Below, in pieces: positions 53,722 to 63,101 of a DNA stretch of 64,000 nt; position 1 is the first letter of the stretch; each line of letters starts with the position of its first letter. A program made the translations under genes and the position numbers. The notes under the pieces are model-generated. The model was not told where the DNA came from. It saw only the letters and a list, made by a program, of their open reading frames with translations, and did no database searches. The stretch comes from an uncultured Mycoplasmatota bacterium (GTDB lineage: Bacteria; Bacillota_I; Bacilli_A; RF39; UBA660). The stretch lies in NCBI GenBank assembly GCA_900547225.1, contig URFW01000001.1:1-64000 (forward strand), written 5' to 3'.

Positions 53722-55205
53722 AAAAGAAAATAACGCTGCTTCTTCTTGCTGTAATAATGCTTTTACCATTTATAAAAGTAAAGGCATTATCAAATGATTC
53801 ATACGTTGATTGGAATTTAGACAGAAGCATATTTGCACATCAATATAGAAATGGAAGTGACCATATCACAAATCTTGCAATGATGACTGTAAATGGTGTT
53901 TATGGTTACTGTATTGAACCTGGAATACTTGCACATAAGGCTTCTTATTATTCATCAACTACTAGCATAAATGATACTCCATTAAGCGGGATAGATACTA
54001 AAAGATTAAGCCTAATAGGATATTATGGATATGGTTATGAAGGACATAATACAAAAGAGTATTATATGGCAACTCAGGAGCTAATATGGAGGTATATGGG
54101 CGTAGAAAACGTATGGTGGACTGATAAAAAAGTTGGTGGTAATATAATAAATATTGATTCATATAAAAACGAAATATTAAGACTTGTTAATCTATACGAT
54201 GTAACTCCTTCTTTTAATTTTAAAGAAGAATATATGGTAGGAGATGAAATCATTCTTCCTGATAATAACAATGTTTTAAATGGTTATGACGTATTTCAAA
54301 ATCAAAACGTTACAAAAGATGGTAATAATATAAAAATAAAGGTATCTGATGGAAATAATAAATTTACTTTAAAAAGAAAAAATAATGGTAAATTAACCAA
54401 GTTCTATTATAAAAGCGGATATCAAACAATTGGGACGTTTGAGTTCCCTTATGAACACTCTAAAGAGTATGATGTTAAATCATTTTATGGGAAGATAATA
54501 ATTGACAAACTAGATGATGATACTAAAAGCAAAGATAAGTCATCTAGCGAAGCTTCATTAAAAGGAGCAGAATATGGTTTATATGATAAAGATAATAATT
54601 TGCTTCAAACTAAAAAAACAGATAAAGATGGAACGATTATATTTGATAATTTACCTAAAAATAATTACCGAATAAAAGAGATTAGTCCAAGCGTGGGATA
54701 TACTAAATCACCAACTATATCATCTACGTTTATTGGAACTGGAACGAGGGAAGTTGTTATAAAATCGTTTGAGAAAATAATTAAAAATAAAATTTATATT
54801 ACAAAGGTTTTAGATGATCCAATAAATAATACATGCACACCTGAAGAGGGAATATTATTCTACGTATTTGATATATTGGGAAACCACATAATGGATCTTG
54901 TTACAGATAAAAATGGTAATATAGAGTTTACCTTACCATACGGAACTTATACACTTAGACAAATATCTACTAAAGATGGAGTAGATAAAATAAAAGATAG
55001 AATAATTGAGGTTAATAAAGATGGAATTACACAAAAAATAGCGTTAGTTAATCATTTTTTACCAAAAGAAAAAGTTCCAGAAGAAAAGAAAGAGGAAATA
55101 AAGGAAGAGGTTTTACCTAATACTGGTAAACATAGCTTTCCATTATATATCATGCTTTTATCTATAAGTTCATTAATTACTATTTATGAAAAATCGCGTA
55201 ATTAG
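53718..55205 (+). CDS. thioester-domain surface adhesin with LPNTG anchor
   Basis: 495 residues. A signal peptide (1-23, cut after VKA) leads to a thioester (TED/TQXA) domain: Cys65 in GYCIEPG and Gln120 in MATQELIWR would form the internal thioester used to bind host surfaces covalently. Two SpaA/Cna_B-like domains follow (GKIIIDKLDDDTKSKD and TDKDGTIIFDNLP; then ITKVLDDPINN and TDKNGNIEFTLPYGTYTLRQI). The end is LPNTG (466-470), a hydrophobic helix and a basic tail, the sortase signal. It begins at a TTG overlapping the previous stop and overlaps the sortase gene by 20 bases. Confidence 0.93.
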   Translation: MKKKITLLLLAVIMLLPFIKVKALSNDSYVDWNLDRSIFAHQYRNGSDHITNLAMMTVNGVYGYCIEPGILAHKASYYSSTTSINDTPLSGIDTKRLSLIGYYGYGYEGHNTKEYYMATQELIWRYMGVENVWWTDKKVGGNIINIDSYKNEILRLVNLYDVTPSFNFKEEYMVGDEIILPDNNNVLNGYDVFQNQNVTKDGNNIKIKVSDGNNKFTLKRKNNGKLTKFYYKSGYQTIGTFEFPYEHSKEYDVKSFYGKIIIDKLDDDTKSKDKSSSEASLKGAEYGLYDKDNNLLQTKKTDKDGTIIFDNLPKNNYRIKEISPSVGYTKSPTISSTFIGTGTREVVIKSFEKIIKNKIYITKVLDDPINNTCTPEEGILFYVFDILGNHIMDLVTDKNGNIEFTLPYGTYTLRQISTKDGVDKIKDRIIEVNKDGITQKIALVNHFLPKEKVPEEKKEEIKEEVLPNTGKHSFPLYIMLLSISSLITIYEKSRN

Positions 55206-55725
55206 TTTAGTACTTTTTATAAGCGTATTTTTAATTACAAAGGATTTAGCTTTTATGTTTCTATTAAATACCACAAGTGATAAAATAGTAAGTTCTTATT
55301 TTACGGGTAGTCCAACCTTTAATTATAAAAGTGATATGGTTTTAAATATTCCAAGTATTAACCTTGAAACCGTGGTAAAAAAAGCAGATGATAAATTTAA
55401 ATTACTCGATAGATATTTAGTTTATTATAAAAATAATAATTATAAAAAAGGAATAGTAATACTAGGACATTCTGGTATGGGATATGGTACCTACTTTAAT
55501 AGATTAGATGAACTAGATAATAAAAGTGATGTATATATCTATAAAGATAAACTTAAACTAACCTATCAATTTAAGGAAAAAATTGATGTAAAAGAAACGC
55601 AGATAAACATTTTAAATAGTGCTAAAGCAAATGAACTTATACTAATTACATGTAAAAAAAGTGTTAAAGATGAAAGGTTAGTTGTTAAATTAGTGTTAAA
55701 AAGTGCTAAAACCATTGAAAAATAA
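55186..55725 (+). CDS. sortase, transpeptidase for the adjacent adhesin
   Basis: 179 residues with an N-terminal membrane helix (about 5-27) and a sortase domain: catalytic His95 in ILGHSG, Cys156 in LILITCKK and Arg164 in DERLVV. It would cut the LPNTG of the adhesin between Thr and Gly and link it to the wall. It is shorter than class A enzymes; the class is not clear. The 20-base overlap with the adhesin gene suggests a dedicated pair. No other LPXTG protein is in the window. Confidence 0.9.
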   Translation: MKNRVISLVLFISVFLITKDLAFMFLLNTTSDKIVSSYFTGSPTFNYKSDMVLNIPSINLETVVKKADDKFKLLDRYLVYYKNNNYKKGIVILGHSGMGYGTYFNRLDELDNKSDVYIYKDKLKLTYQFKEKIDVKETQINILNSAKANELILITCKKSVKDERLVVKLVLKSAKTIEK

Positions 55726-55836
55726 GCAAAAAATACTATTTTTGCTCTAAAAATACTTGAAATAACTAGTAAAAAATGATACGCTTATATTGTAAGCAAG
55801 GTAGCTTATAGATATGGACAATATGGAGGTTTTATT

Positions 55837-56112
55837 ATGTCAAAACAAGAATTAGTAGAAAAAATGGCTGAAAAAGCTGGATTAACTAAGGCTGATGCTG
55901 CTCGTGCATTAGATGCATTTACTGAAAGTGTAACTGAAGCATTAAAGGCAGGAGACAAAGTTTCATTAGTAGGATTTGGTACTTATGCAACTTCAGAAAG
56001 ACCAGCTAGAGAAGGTCGTAACCCAAGAACTGGAGAAACAGTTAAGATTGCTGCTAGAACTGCAGTTACATTCAAAGCTGGTTCTAAGTTAAAAGAAGCT
56101 GTAAACAAATAA
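55837..56112 (+). CDS. hup: DNA-binding protein HU
   Basis: 91 residues. Nucleoid protein that bends DNA. KQELVEKMAEKAGLTKADAARALDAF and VSLVGFGTYATSERPAREGRNPRTGE (each given in part) are the helical and beta-arm halves, with the conserved NPRTGE tip. ATGGAGG precedes the ATG at good spacing. G+C is higher than in the surroundings because of strong codon bias, as is usual for this abundant protein. Monocistronic, with a hairpin terminator. Confidence 0.96.
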   Translation: MSKQELVEKMAEKAGLTKADAARALDAFTESVTEALKAGDKVSLVGFGTYATSERPAREGRNPRTGETVKIAARTAVTFKAGSKLKEAVNK

Positions 56113-56114
56113 TG

Positions 56115-56143
56115 AAAAACCATGAAAATGGTTTTTTCTTTTT
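56115..56143 (+). terminator. terminator of hup
   Basis: AAAAACCAT pairs perfectly with ATGGTTTTT around a GAAA loop, followed by TCTTTTT. Confidence 0.9.
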
Positions 56144-56175
56144 GAATTTTTGTTATAATTATAATGGTGATAACT

Positions 56176-57273
56176 TTGATAGAGAAAGCATGTGAACTTT
56201 TACAAATGTTTTATTCTTCTGGCTATGAAGCTTATGTAGTTGGAGGTTTTGTAAGAGATATTATTTTAGGAAGAAATAGTTTTGATGTTGATATTGCAAC
56301 TAATGCTACACCAAAAGAAGTGCAAATGATATTTAAAGATGTAAAACTTCCGTTTGAGGGGTATGGATCCGTGCATTTAGTATATAAAAAAGTAAATTTT
56401 GAAATTACAACGTACCGTATGGACCTAGAATATCAAGATAAAAGAAAACCTTCTAAGATAGTTTATACTGATAAATTGATAATTGATTTAAGAAGAAGAG
56501 ACTTTACTATGAACACGTTATGCATGGATAAAAATAAGAACATTATTGACTTATTAAATGCAAGGTGTGATATAGAGAATAAGGTAATAAAAACAGTTGG
56601 AAATGCAAATAGAAGACTAAAAGAAGATTCTCTTAGAATACTTCGTGCAATAAGGTTTGCAACCGAACTTGATTTTTCTATTGATGAAGAATTAAAGGAT
56701 GCCATAATAAATAATAGAGAGCTAGTTAAAGATTTATCATTTTATAGAAAAAAGCAGGAACTAAACAGAATCTTTTCATCTCCTAACGTACTTAAAGGAA
56801 TTAGTCTTTTAAAATATTTTTCTTTGGATGAATATTTAGACATAGATTTAAAACATGAAATCGTTAAAACAAGTGATCCAATAGGTATATGGGCGCAGGT
56901 TAGTCCTTCATCCTCATATCCTTTTACATCTAATGAAAAAGACTATTTAAAGGCCATAAATGATGTTTTAACAGATGATGTGATAAATGATATGGAATTG
57001 TATAAAAAGGGCAATTACGTGTGCTTTATTGCTGCTCAAATACTTAATATGGATACTAAAGATATTTATGACAGATGTGATAACTTAGTGATAAAAAAGA
57101 CATCAGATATTAAACTTACCGGAAAAGATATAATAGATCTTATTAATCCTAAAGATAAAAGTATTATAAAAAACATAATTAAAGATATTGAAGAAAAAAT
57201 AATATACAAAGAATTAAACAATAATTATGAAGAGTTAAAACATTACGTGTTAGATAACTATAAGAAATATTGA
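56176..57273 (+). CDS. cca: CCA-adding tRNA nucleotidyltransferase
   Basis: 365 residues. Adds or repairs the 3' CCA of tRNAs. EAYVVGGFVRDIILGR and FDVDIAT (metal-binding Asp pair), then RRRDFTMNTLCMD and the RILRAIRFATELDFSID stretch of the neck region are class II family motifs. The C-terminal body is divergent and somewhat short. The start is probably the TTG at 56176, since GGTGAT lies 4-5 bases before it; the ATG at 56164 overlaps that SD. TATAAT sequences lie just upstream. Confidence 0.92.
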   Translation: MIEKACELLQMFYSSGYEAYVVGGFVRDIILGRNSFDVDIATNATPKEVQMIFKDVKLPFEGYGSVHLVYKKVNFEITTYRMDLEYQDKRKPSKIVYTDKLIIDLRRRDFTMNTLCMDKNKNIIDLLNARCDIENKVIKTVGNANRRLKEDSLRILRAIRFATELDFSIDEELKDAIINNRELVKDLSFYRKKQELNRIFSSPNVLKGISLLKYFSLDEYLDIDLKHEIVKTSDPIGIWAQVSPSSSYPFTSNEKDYLKAINDVLTDDVINDMELYKKGNYVCFIAAQILNMDTKDIYDRCDNLVIKKTSDIKLTGKDIIDLINPKDKSIIKNIIKDIEEKIIYKELNNNYEELKHYVLDNYKKY

Positions 57274-57324
57274 TAATACGCATCCAGTTATGTTATAATC
57301 CTTTTTAGAAAGAGGTGATTTTGT

Positions 57325-57972
57325 ATGCTAAAAAAAGAGTTAATGAACGAACTTAATAATGAAAATCATTATACCGTTCCAAGATATGTTTTATCTTATG
57401 CTAAAGAACTTGGTTTAGATATGGATTCACTTATTTTACTTATTTATTTTTTAAATAAACCAAACAAATCTATATTTGATTATAAAAAGATAATTGAAGA
57501 TATTAATTTTACTGAAAAAGAGCTTTTAAATGCACTATCTACTCTTAAGGATAAGAATATTTTACTTATTCTTATGGAGAAGAATGATTCGGGTGTATTA
57601 GAAGAGAAGGTTGATATAAGTTTGTTTTATGAAATCATATTTTCTAAGATATTAAATAAGGAAACGAAAGAGAATAATGAAAAGGACTTATATGATAACT
57701 TTGAAAAAGAATTTGGAAGAACTCTTTCTCCTATGGAATATGAAATAATTAATTCTTGGAAGGAGCAAAAGATAAGTAACGAACTTATTTTATCTGCGCT
57801 TAAAGAGGCCGTGTTTAATGGAGTTAATAATTTAAGATACATAGATAAAATATTATATGAATGGAATAAAAAAGGCATAAAAAAGCCTACTGACATAATA
57901 GAAAAACAAAAGGCAAGGGAAGAAGAAAAAACTCCTGAAACTTACGAATATGACTGGTTAAATGAAGACTAG
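57325..57972 (+). CDS. dnaD: DnaD domain protein (primosome component)
   Basis: 215 residues. An N-terminal winged-helix region (to about 110) and a C-terminal DnaD/DnaB_2 domain with EFGRTLSPMEYEIINSW and LRYIDKILYEWNKKGI. DnaD helps load the replicative helicase at oriC and at restart in Bacillus. Neighbours ponA and recU, on the opposite strand, are also close to dnaD in B. subtilis, which supports the call over a phage-type DnaD. AGAGGTGAT precedes the ATG. Confidence 0.87.
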   Translation: MLKKELMNELNNENHYTVPRYVLSYAKELGLDMDSLILLIYFLNKPNKSIFDYKKIIEDINFTEKELLNALSTLKDKNILLILMEKNDSGVLEEKVDISLFYEIIFSKILNKETKENNEKDLYDNFEKEFGRTLSPMEYEIINSWKEQKISNELILSALKEAVFNGVNNLRYIDKILYEWNKKGIKKPTDIIEKQKAREEEKTPETYEYDWLNED

Positions 57973-57988
57973 TCATTTTTTTATGAAA

Positions 57989-58020
57989 TAAAAAAGCACC
58001 TTAAATTTAAGGTACTTATT
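57989..58020. terminator. bidirectional terminator between dnaD and ponA
   Basis: AAGCACCTTAAATTTAAGGTACTT forms an 11-12-bp palindromic stem with A-runs and T-runs on both sides, touching the stop of ponA. A second small hairpin (GACTAGTC) lies just before it on the dnaD side. Confidence 0.8.
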
Positions 58021-60737
58021 TATTCTGTTGTACTAGTTGTGTTAGATGCTGTTACCGTAACATTTCTACTTACCGTTTTACTCTTTCCTTGATAAGTTAC
58101 TTTATAAGTTAATTTATAAGTTCCAAGGATGTTTGTATCAACGCTTCCAGATTCTAGCGTAATAGTTGCCCCATCTGTTACATCAACGGAGTTATATAAA
58201 ACGATTATAGGTTTGTTATCGACAAACGTCTTTCCTTGTTCTATTGTACTATTACTTATTTTAACATCAAAATCACTTGTTACCGAAACTTTGTGTTCAA
58301 CACCCTTACTTCTGTTTGTTTTATAGTTAGAGTATGCTGTATATATTACGTATACAGGATTTGAATAGCTTGTTGTATGTGTATATGATGTACTAGTTGT
58401 AGTTCCAACGTATACTTCAGAACCACCGGAACCATCTTTTACATATATGTCATATCCAAGTGTTCCATAGCTGTCATCAAAGTTTAAGTTTACCATGTCT
58501 TCAGCACTAATACCATTCCATTTTAAGTGTACTGTGTTACCAGATATACTACTTGTAACACCACTTACACTTGGTAGTTGTTCTGCTTGTTCAGTTCCTG
58601 TTTCATCAGGCCCAGTTCCTTTTCTAAAGTATCCAACAACACCTCCATATAAGGCTTTTTTAAGTGGAATAGAGTTTCTTATAACTGATACCTCTTCGAT
58701 GCTAGATGGTCTTTCAAATGAGCTTCCGTCTTTATCAAATAAGTTTTCTGCTAAATTACGATAGAACTTATCACGAGTTGACCAAGATGATGTAGTACTA
58801 TGACCTTTTCTTATATCGGCATAACCATACCAGAATGTTATTGTTTGCTTTGGAGTATATCCACATACCCATAAGTCATTTACCGCTTTACTTGATAAAC
58901 GATATCTCTTTCTAGTTGCTTCATCAAAGTTAGAAGTACCGGTTTTAGCAGCTGTTTGAACACCACTTATACCAGCGGCTGATTTAGCAAGTCCTTCTGT
59001 TGCAGACCAGTTTAAAGAGTAGTTAATAATGTATGCTGTTGAGTCATTCATAACACGTGTTTTAGCTGCCTTTGTTTCAACTACTTCATCAGTGTCTTTA
59101 TACACAAATTTCTTTATTGTATGAGGTTTAATGTAATAACCACCATTTGAGAATGCTTGATATGCTCCTGCCATTGTCATTGGACTGGTTCTAGATTCTC
59201 CTTTTTTCTTAGAACCGGTAAATGATCCAATAGAGTGAGCCTCATGTATTTTACCATTTTTATCTACTTCTGGAGTAAGTCCGAGGCTACTTGCAAATTT
59301 TAATATTTTATCATTACCAGCTTCTTTAGATACTTGTTGGAAAGTTTTTAAAGCTGTTACGTTTCTTGAAAGCCCAAGTGCTTGATATAATGGAAGCCTT
59401 CCTTTATATCCTCCATCTGAGTTAGATATTTTAGTTCCGTCACTATATGTTGTTGGAGTATCGTCAATATAATTAACCGTTCCCCAACCTAAGTATTCAA
59501 CTGCTGGACCATAGTCAAATATTGGTTTTGCCGTTGAACCTATTTGTTTATTTGTCATAGTAGCAAAGTTATAAGAACGTTCAGAGTTTTTATTTCTTCC
59601 GGCTCCTACTGCTAATACTTCACCACTTGCTGAGTCAGTCATTACGACACCTGCTTGTGCATTTTCGTTTTCCCATTTCCAAGCCTCACCATTCATAACC
59701 TTATTAACAAAGTCTTGCTTGCTTCTATTCATTGCAGTATAAATCTTAAGTGGGGTAGTATATGGGTTTAAATCATATTCGTTTTCTAACTCCTCAACAA
59801 CGGTATCAATATATCCTTGATACTCAGAGTACGTTCCAGAAGTTTGTGTTTTCTTTATATATGAAGTAATCGGAGAATTTTCTGCAATTTCTTTTTCTTC
59901 TTCAGTTATATAACCATGTCTTTGCATTAGGTAAAGAACCGTTTTTCTTCTTCCTTCAGCACGTTCTGGATAGTTATAAGGATTATAATAAGTTGGTGAT
60001 TGGAATAATCCTGCTATAAATGATGCTTCTGCTAAGTTAAGTTCACTAACTGATTTACCAAAGTAGTTTAATGAGGCCTGCTCAACACCGTAAGCCCCGT
60101 TACCTAAGTAAGAGTCATTAACATAAAATTCTAAAATTTCTTTTTTAGTATATTTTCTTTCTATTTTAAATATTGAAAGATATATATCAGTAAACTTTCT
60201 AGTTATTCCCTCAAAACCTTTAGATTCAGTAGAAGTGTAGTTATTTTTGGCAATTTGCATTGTAAGAGTTGATGCACCACCACCATTTTTACCAACTAGT
60301 TGATACATACTTGCTTTCATAAATCTTGCAAGGTCAAAACCATTATGCTGGAAGAATTTAGAGTCTTCTGTTGCAATTATTGCATCTATTAAAACCTCAG
60401 GTAAGTCATCATATGATATTTCAGTTCTGTTTTCGTTACCCATTTTGGTAATTATGTTTCCTTCGGTATCATATAACTCTGACATTTGAGTGAATTTTAA
60501 GTTGTTTGGATCAAATTTAGGAGCCTTTATAATAATATAGGCAAAAAATACTGCCATAAGTGATGCAAAAGCTATTACACAAATAATAAGAATGTTTAAA
60601 ATCATCTTTTTCTTTTTACTTACTTTTCTTTTAGAAGTATTATTTGTACCTTTTATAACTTTCCTTTTAACATCATTTGTTTTAGCCTTAATATTATTTG
60701 CAATGCTACTTGCTTTGCTGCTTCTTTTTTTCATCAT
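58020..60737 (-). CDS. ponA: class A penicillin-binding protein 1 (PonA)
   Basis: 905 residues, bifunctional peptidoglycan synthase. A basic cytoplasmic start and one membrane helix (45-70), then the transglycosylase domain with Glu124 in IATEDSKFF and GASTLTMQIAKN. The transpeptidase domain follows with STAK (Ser401-Lys404), SRN (457-459) and KTG (598-600). The C-terminus carries an FN3-like and a bacterial Ig-like domain (about 730-895) that may bind wall or other proteins. GGAGG precedes the ATG at nine bases. It overlaps recU by four bases, the conserved recU-ponA operon. Confidence 0.96.
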   Translation of the reverse strand: MMKKRSSKASSIANNIKAKTNDVKRKVIKGTNNTSKRKVSKKKKMILNILIICVIAFASLMAVFFAYIIIKAPKFDPNNLKFTQMSELYDTEGNIITKMGNENRTEISYDDLPEVLIDAIIATEDSKFFQHNGFDLARFMKASMYQLVGKNGGGASTLTMQIAKNNYTSTESKGFEGITRKFTDIYLSIFKIERKYTKKEILEFYVNDSYLGNGAYGVEQASLNYFGKSVSELNLAEASFIAGLFQSPTYYNPYNYPERAEGRRKTVLYLMQRHGYITEEEKEIAENSPITSYIKKTQTSGTYSEYQGYIDTVVEELENEYDLNPYTTPLKIYTAMNRSKQDFVNKVMNGEAWKWENENAQAGVVMTDSASGEVLAVGAGRNKNSERSYNFATMTNKQIGSTAKPIFDYGPAVEYLGWGTVNYIDDTPTTYSDGTKISNSDGGYKGRLPLYQALGLSRNVTALKTFQQVSKEAGNDKILKFASSLGLTPEVDKNGKIHEAHSIGSFTGSKKKGESRTSPMTMAGAYQAFSNGGYYIKPHTIKKFVYKDTDEVVETKAAKTRVMNDSTAYIINYSLNWSATEGLAKSAAGISGVQTAAKTGTSNFDEATRKRYRLSSKAVNDLWVCGYTPKQTITFWYGYADIRKGHSTTSSWSTRDKFYRNLAENLFDKDGSSFERPSSIEEVSVIRNSIPLKKALYGGVVGYFRKGTGPDETGTEQAEQLPSVSGVTSSISGNTVHLKWNGISAEDMVNLNFDDSYGTLGYDIYVKDGSGGSEVYVGTTTSTSYTHTTSYSNPVYVIYTAYSNYKTNRSKGVEHKVSVTSDFDVKISNSTIEQGKTFVDNKPIIVLYNSVDVTDGATITLESGSVDTNILGTYKLTYKVTYQGKSKTVSRNVTVTASNTTSTTE

Positions 60738-61315
60738 GATTTATTACCTCCAAAGTATAATTTATCTATTACTTCTATATAGTCTATTCTAGGTGCATAC
60801 TTTATTTTAATCATTGTACCATAATTCTTAAAAAAATCTAATGGAATCGACTTTCTTTTATTATTTTTAATAAATTCTTCTAAGTTTTCCACACTTAAAA
60901 AATACGTTTCATCAAGCAGAATGAATCTTACTATTATAAATGCAATAGCTCCTTTATTTTTAACATTTATTAAATGTTTTATTTGATGCATATGTATGTT
61001 AGCTAGTGCAAAAGAAGTTTTACTGTTTGTTTCTTTAGCCTCAAAATCAACGTATTTTCCATTATAAATTCCATTATAATCGGTAGTTGATGGAGTCTCA
61101 AAATAAGCCTCTTTTATTTTTCCTAATTTATAGTCAACGTTAACAAGTTTTATAGGAGTAGGTTTTTTATAAACGTATGCAATATCCTTAATTCTATAAT
61201 ACTCATTTGCTAAATTTATGTCAGATTCTAAAGCCATACCACGATTTGCAAAACCAGTTTTAATATGATTGCTCTTAGTTTTGTTAAATCTGGTAAAGGA
61301 ATAGTTATTTATCAC
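60734..61315 (-). CDS. recU: Holliday junction resolvase RecU
   Basis: 193 residues, the Bacilli resolvase for recombination and chromosome segregation. NRGMALESDINLANEYY, YFETPSTTDYNGIYNGKYVDFEAKET (in part) with the catalytic Asp/Glu/Lys set, and the late LDFFKNYG are diagnostic. The start is proposed at GTG 61315, since AGGTGAT lies just upstream; ATG 61321 would leave only two bases to the SD. It is the first gene of a minus-strand operon with ponA. Confidence 0.94.
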   Translation of the reverse strand: MINNYSFTRFNKTKSNHIKTGFANRGMALESDINLANEYYRIKDIAYVYKKPTPIKLVNVDYKLGKIKEAYFETPSTTDYNGIYNGKYVDFEAKETNSKTSFALANIHMHQIKHLINVKNKGAIAFIIVRFILLDETYFLSVENLEEFIKNNKRKSIPLDFFKNYGTMIKIKYAPRIDYIEVIDKLYFGGNKS

Positions 61316-61440
61316 TATCATCACCTGTTATAATTATACTACATTTATTTATTATTTCTATATAAAATATGAAAAGAATTGTCGAAAATATTAAAATATA
61401 ATTTTGTCGTGTTATTATTTATTTGAAAGGAATGTTTTTT

Positions 61441-61539
61441 ATGAAAGATTATACTTTGATGTTTGTTATTATTGATGATTTAATAGACGAAGTAGAAAAA
61501 ATAGAAGAAACTTTAATTATAAATCATACACTTAAATAG
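61441..61539 (+). CDS. 32-residue acidic peptide
   Basis: An ATG ten bases after GAAAGGA opens a 32-codon frame (MKDYTLMFVIIDDLIDEVEK...) ending at 61539. The next gene's SD follows directly, which suggests the two are translated together. The peptide is acidic with a hydrophobic start. No family is known to me. Confidence 0.5.
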   Translation: MKDYTLMFVIIDDLIDEVEKIEETLIINHTLK

Positions 61540-61548
61540 GTGATTTGT

Positions 61549-61818
61549 TTGGAAAATATAAAAGAGATTTATGATCTTATTCCTTATATAATAATGATAG
61601 GAATAATTTTAAATATAACAGGTAATTTAATTAAAATGACGTTTAAGGTTCCTAGCAAATACATAGTTTGGATTTTACTTATTTTAAGTTTATTAATTAA
61701 CTTTATTTTTTATGGTTTTACTTTTGAAAGTTTATTTGTGGGCTTTGTAAGCTTTAGTTTTTCCGTGTCTTCTTATGATTTGGTAAAGTATTTTACAAAG
61801 ATAAGAAATAGAAAGTAA
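61549..61818 (+). CDS. small membrane protein, holin-like
   Basis: 89 residues from a TTG at 61549, with AGGTGAT as SD. Three membrane helices (about 10-28, 40-58 and 62-80) and a basic end (KIRNRK) resemble small phage holins and holin-like bacterial proteins, though no signature proves this. It may be a remnant of a phage lysis gene or an ordinary small membrane protein. It forms a unit with the 32-residue frame and lies between the divergent recU and gpsB. Confidence 0.5.
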   Translation: MENIKEIYDLIPYIIMIGIILNITGNLIKMTFKVPSKYIVWILLILSLLINFIFYGFTFESLFVGFVSFSFSVSSYDLVKYFTKIRNRK

Positions 61819-61898
61819 GTGTTAAGCAAATTAAATTTTATGTAAATTGACAAATGATAAAAAACTTGAGATAATGTTAATTACAGAGGTGGTAAAAA

Positions 61899-62222
61899 AT
61901 GTTTAATGGTAGAATAGCTTTGTCACCACAAGATATCTTTGATAAAGAATTTAAGATTGATACTCGTGGATATAGACTTCAAGAAGTAGATAAGTATTTA
62001 GATCAAATAATTAAGGATTATGTTGAGTTTATTAACATAATTAAGGAACTTAGAAATGAGAATAAGGCTTTAGAAAGAGAAAACATCGATTTAAAGCATG
62101 AACTTAGAGATTTAAAAGCTAATATTGATATTGTTAAGAAAAGTGAAAAAGAAATTACCAACGTAGATATATTAAGACGTTTATCACAACTGGAAAAATA
62201 TATATATGATAAAGATGAGTAA
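61899..62222 (+). CDS. gpsB: cell division protein GpsB (DivIVA-like)
   Basis: 107 residues. The N-terminal domain LSPQDIFDKEFKIDTRGYRLQEVDKYLDQI (given by its key residues: IFDKEF, RGY, EVDKYLD) is the GpsB/DivIVA membrane-curvature domain; then a coiled coil (about 45-75) and a short C-terminal helix pair that trimerises. GpsB coordinates PBP1 with cell division and elongation. PBP1 is encoded nearby. RNase P RNA follows at once, as in B. subtilis. Confidence 0.94.
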   Translation: MFNGRIALSPQDIFDKEFKIDTRGYRLQEVDKYLDQIIKDYVEFINIIKELRNENKALERENIDLKHELRDLKANIDIVKKSEKEITNVDILRRLSQLEKYIYDKDE

Positions 62223-62580
62223 TGGTTTTTACGTAAACGCTGCTAATTATTAGTAGAGGAAAGTCCACGCTCACACGGACCTGTAACGGACGTAGTGTTC
62301 ATGCAAAGGGAACAAATAACCTTTGGTAGGATTTAATCCTAACGGCGTCGAGGTAGCCTAAGTTTTTAATATGGCTATATTAGGCATAAAGTGCCATAGT
62401 GACGATTTTGCTTGGAAACTTGCAAAGTGGAACGGGTAAACCCCATGAGTGAGAAACCCAAATTTGGTAGGGGAACTTCTATGAAGGAACAAAAACGGAT
62501 TAGAAGATGCTTTTTAAAAGCATAGATAAATGTTTACGACCAGATATCTGGTACAGAACGTGGCTTATTAAAACTATTAT
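62222..62580 (+). ncRNA. rnpB: RNase P RNA, Bacillus (B) type
   Basis: The conserved GAGGAAAGTCCACGCTC near 62254 and the 3' CAGAACGTGGCTTA near 62554 form the P4 core; AAGTGCCATAGTGACG, GTGGAACGGGTAAACCCC and GAGTGAGAAACCCAAATTTGGTAGGGGAAC (key parts only) match the B-type layout. The ends are set by pairing AATGGTTTT (about 62220-62229) with AAAACTATT (about 62571-62579) as P1. It processes the 5' ends of tRNAs. It starts at the gpsB stop, the same order as in B. subtilis. Confidence 0.95.
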
Positions 62581-62607
62581 TTATTTATATAAAGGAGTGA
62601 ACTTAAG

Positions 62608-63090
62608 TTGAAGGAGATTGGTGAAAAGCTAAAGGCTGCAAGGGAAGAACACGGTGTTAGTGTTGATGAAGCAGCAGAAGATTTAAACCTTAGAGCTTCA
62701 CAAATAGAAAACATAGAAAAAGGAAACTTAAAGGTATTTAAAGATGTGTTTTATTTAAAATCATTTATTAGATCATACGCCAAGTATTTAGGACTTGATG
62801 AAGATGCTATAATGGATGAGTTTAACGAGTACTTTTTTGAGGAAACATCAAAGATTCCAATCGCGGAGATAGAAAAGGCTTCACGTGCAAAGGAAAAGGA
62901 AAAAGCATCTGATAAAAAGGTTGCATCTCCATACACGGTAGATGATAAACCAAAGTCAAAGGTGCCCGCTATTATAGTTACACTTATAATTTTATTGTTA
63001 TTATTTTTAATAGGATATTTAGTTGTAACGGAATATGTTATTCCTAAAAATGATAATGATAATAGTGTTTTAACTTATTTAGAGAATTAA
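62608..63090 (+). CDS. RodZ-like helix-turn-helix membrane protein (YmfM type)
   Basis: 160 residues. An N-terminal HTH_25 domain (IGEKLKAAREEHGVSVDEAAEDLNLRASQIENIE, key parts) continues with YLKSFIRSYAKYLGLD, which is the RodZ pattern; a charged linker and one membrane helix (about 119-141) follow, with a very short outer tail. RodZ links MreB to the membrane in rods; the outer domain of longer homologues is missing. The start is a TTG after AAAGGAG. It precedes pgsA and recA as in the ymfM-pgsA-recA order of Bacillus. Confidence 0.87.
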   Translation: MKEIGEKLKAAREEHGVSVDEAAEDLNLRASQIENIEKGNLKVFKDVFYLKSFIRSYAKYLGLDEDAIMDEFNEYFFEETSKIPIAEIEKASRAKEKEKASDKKVASPYTVDDKPKSKVPAIIVTLIILLLLFLIGYLVVTEYVIPKNDNDNSVLTYLEN

Positions 63091-63101
63091 GAGGTGGATA
63101 T

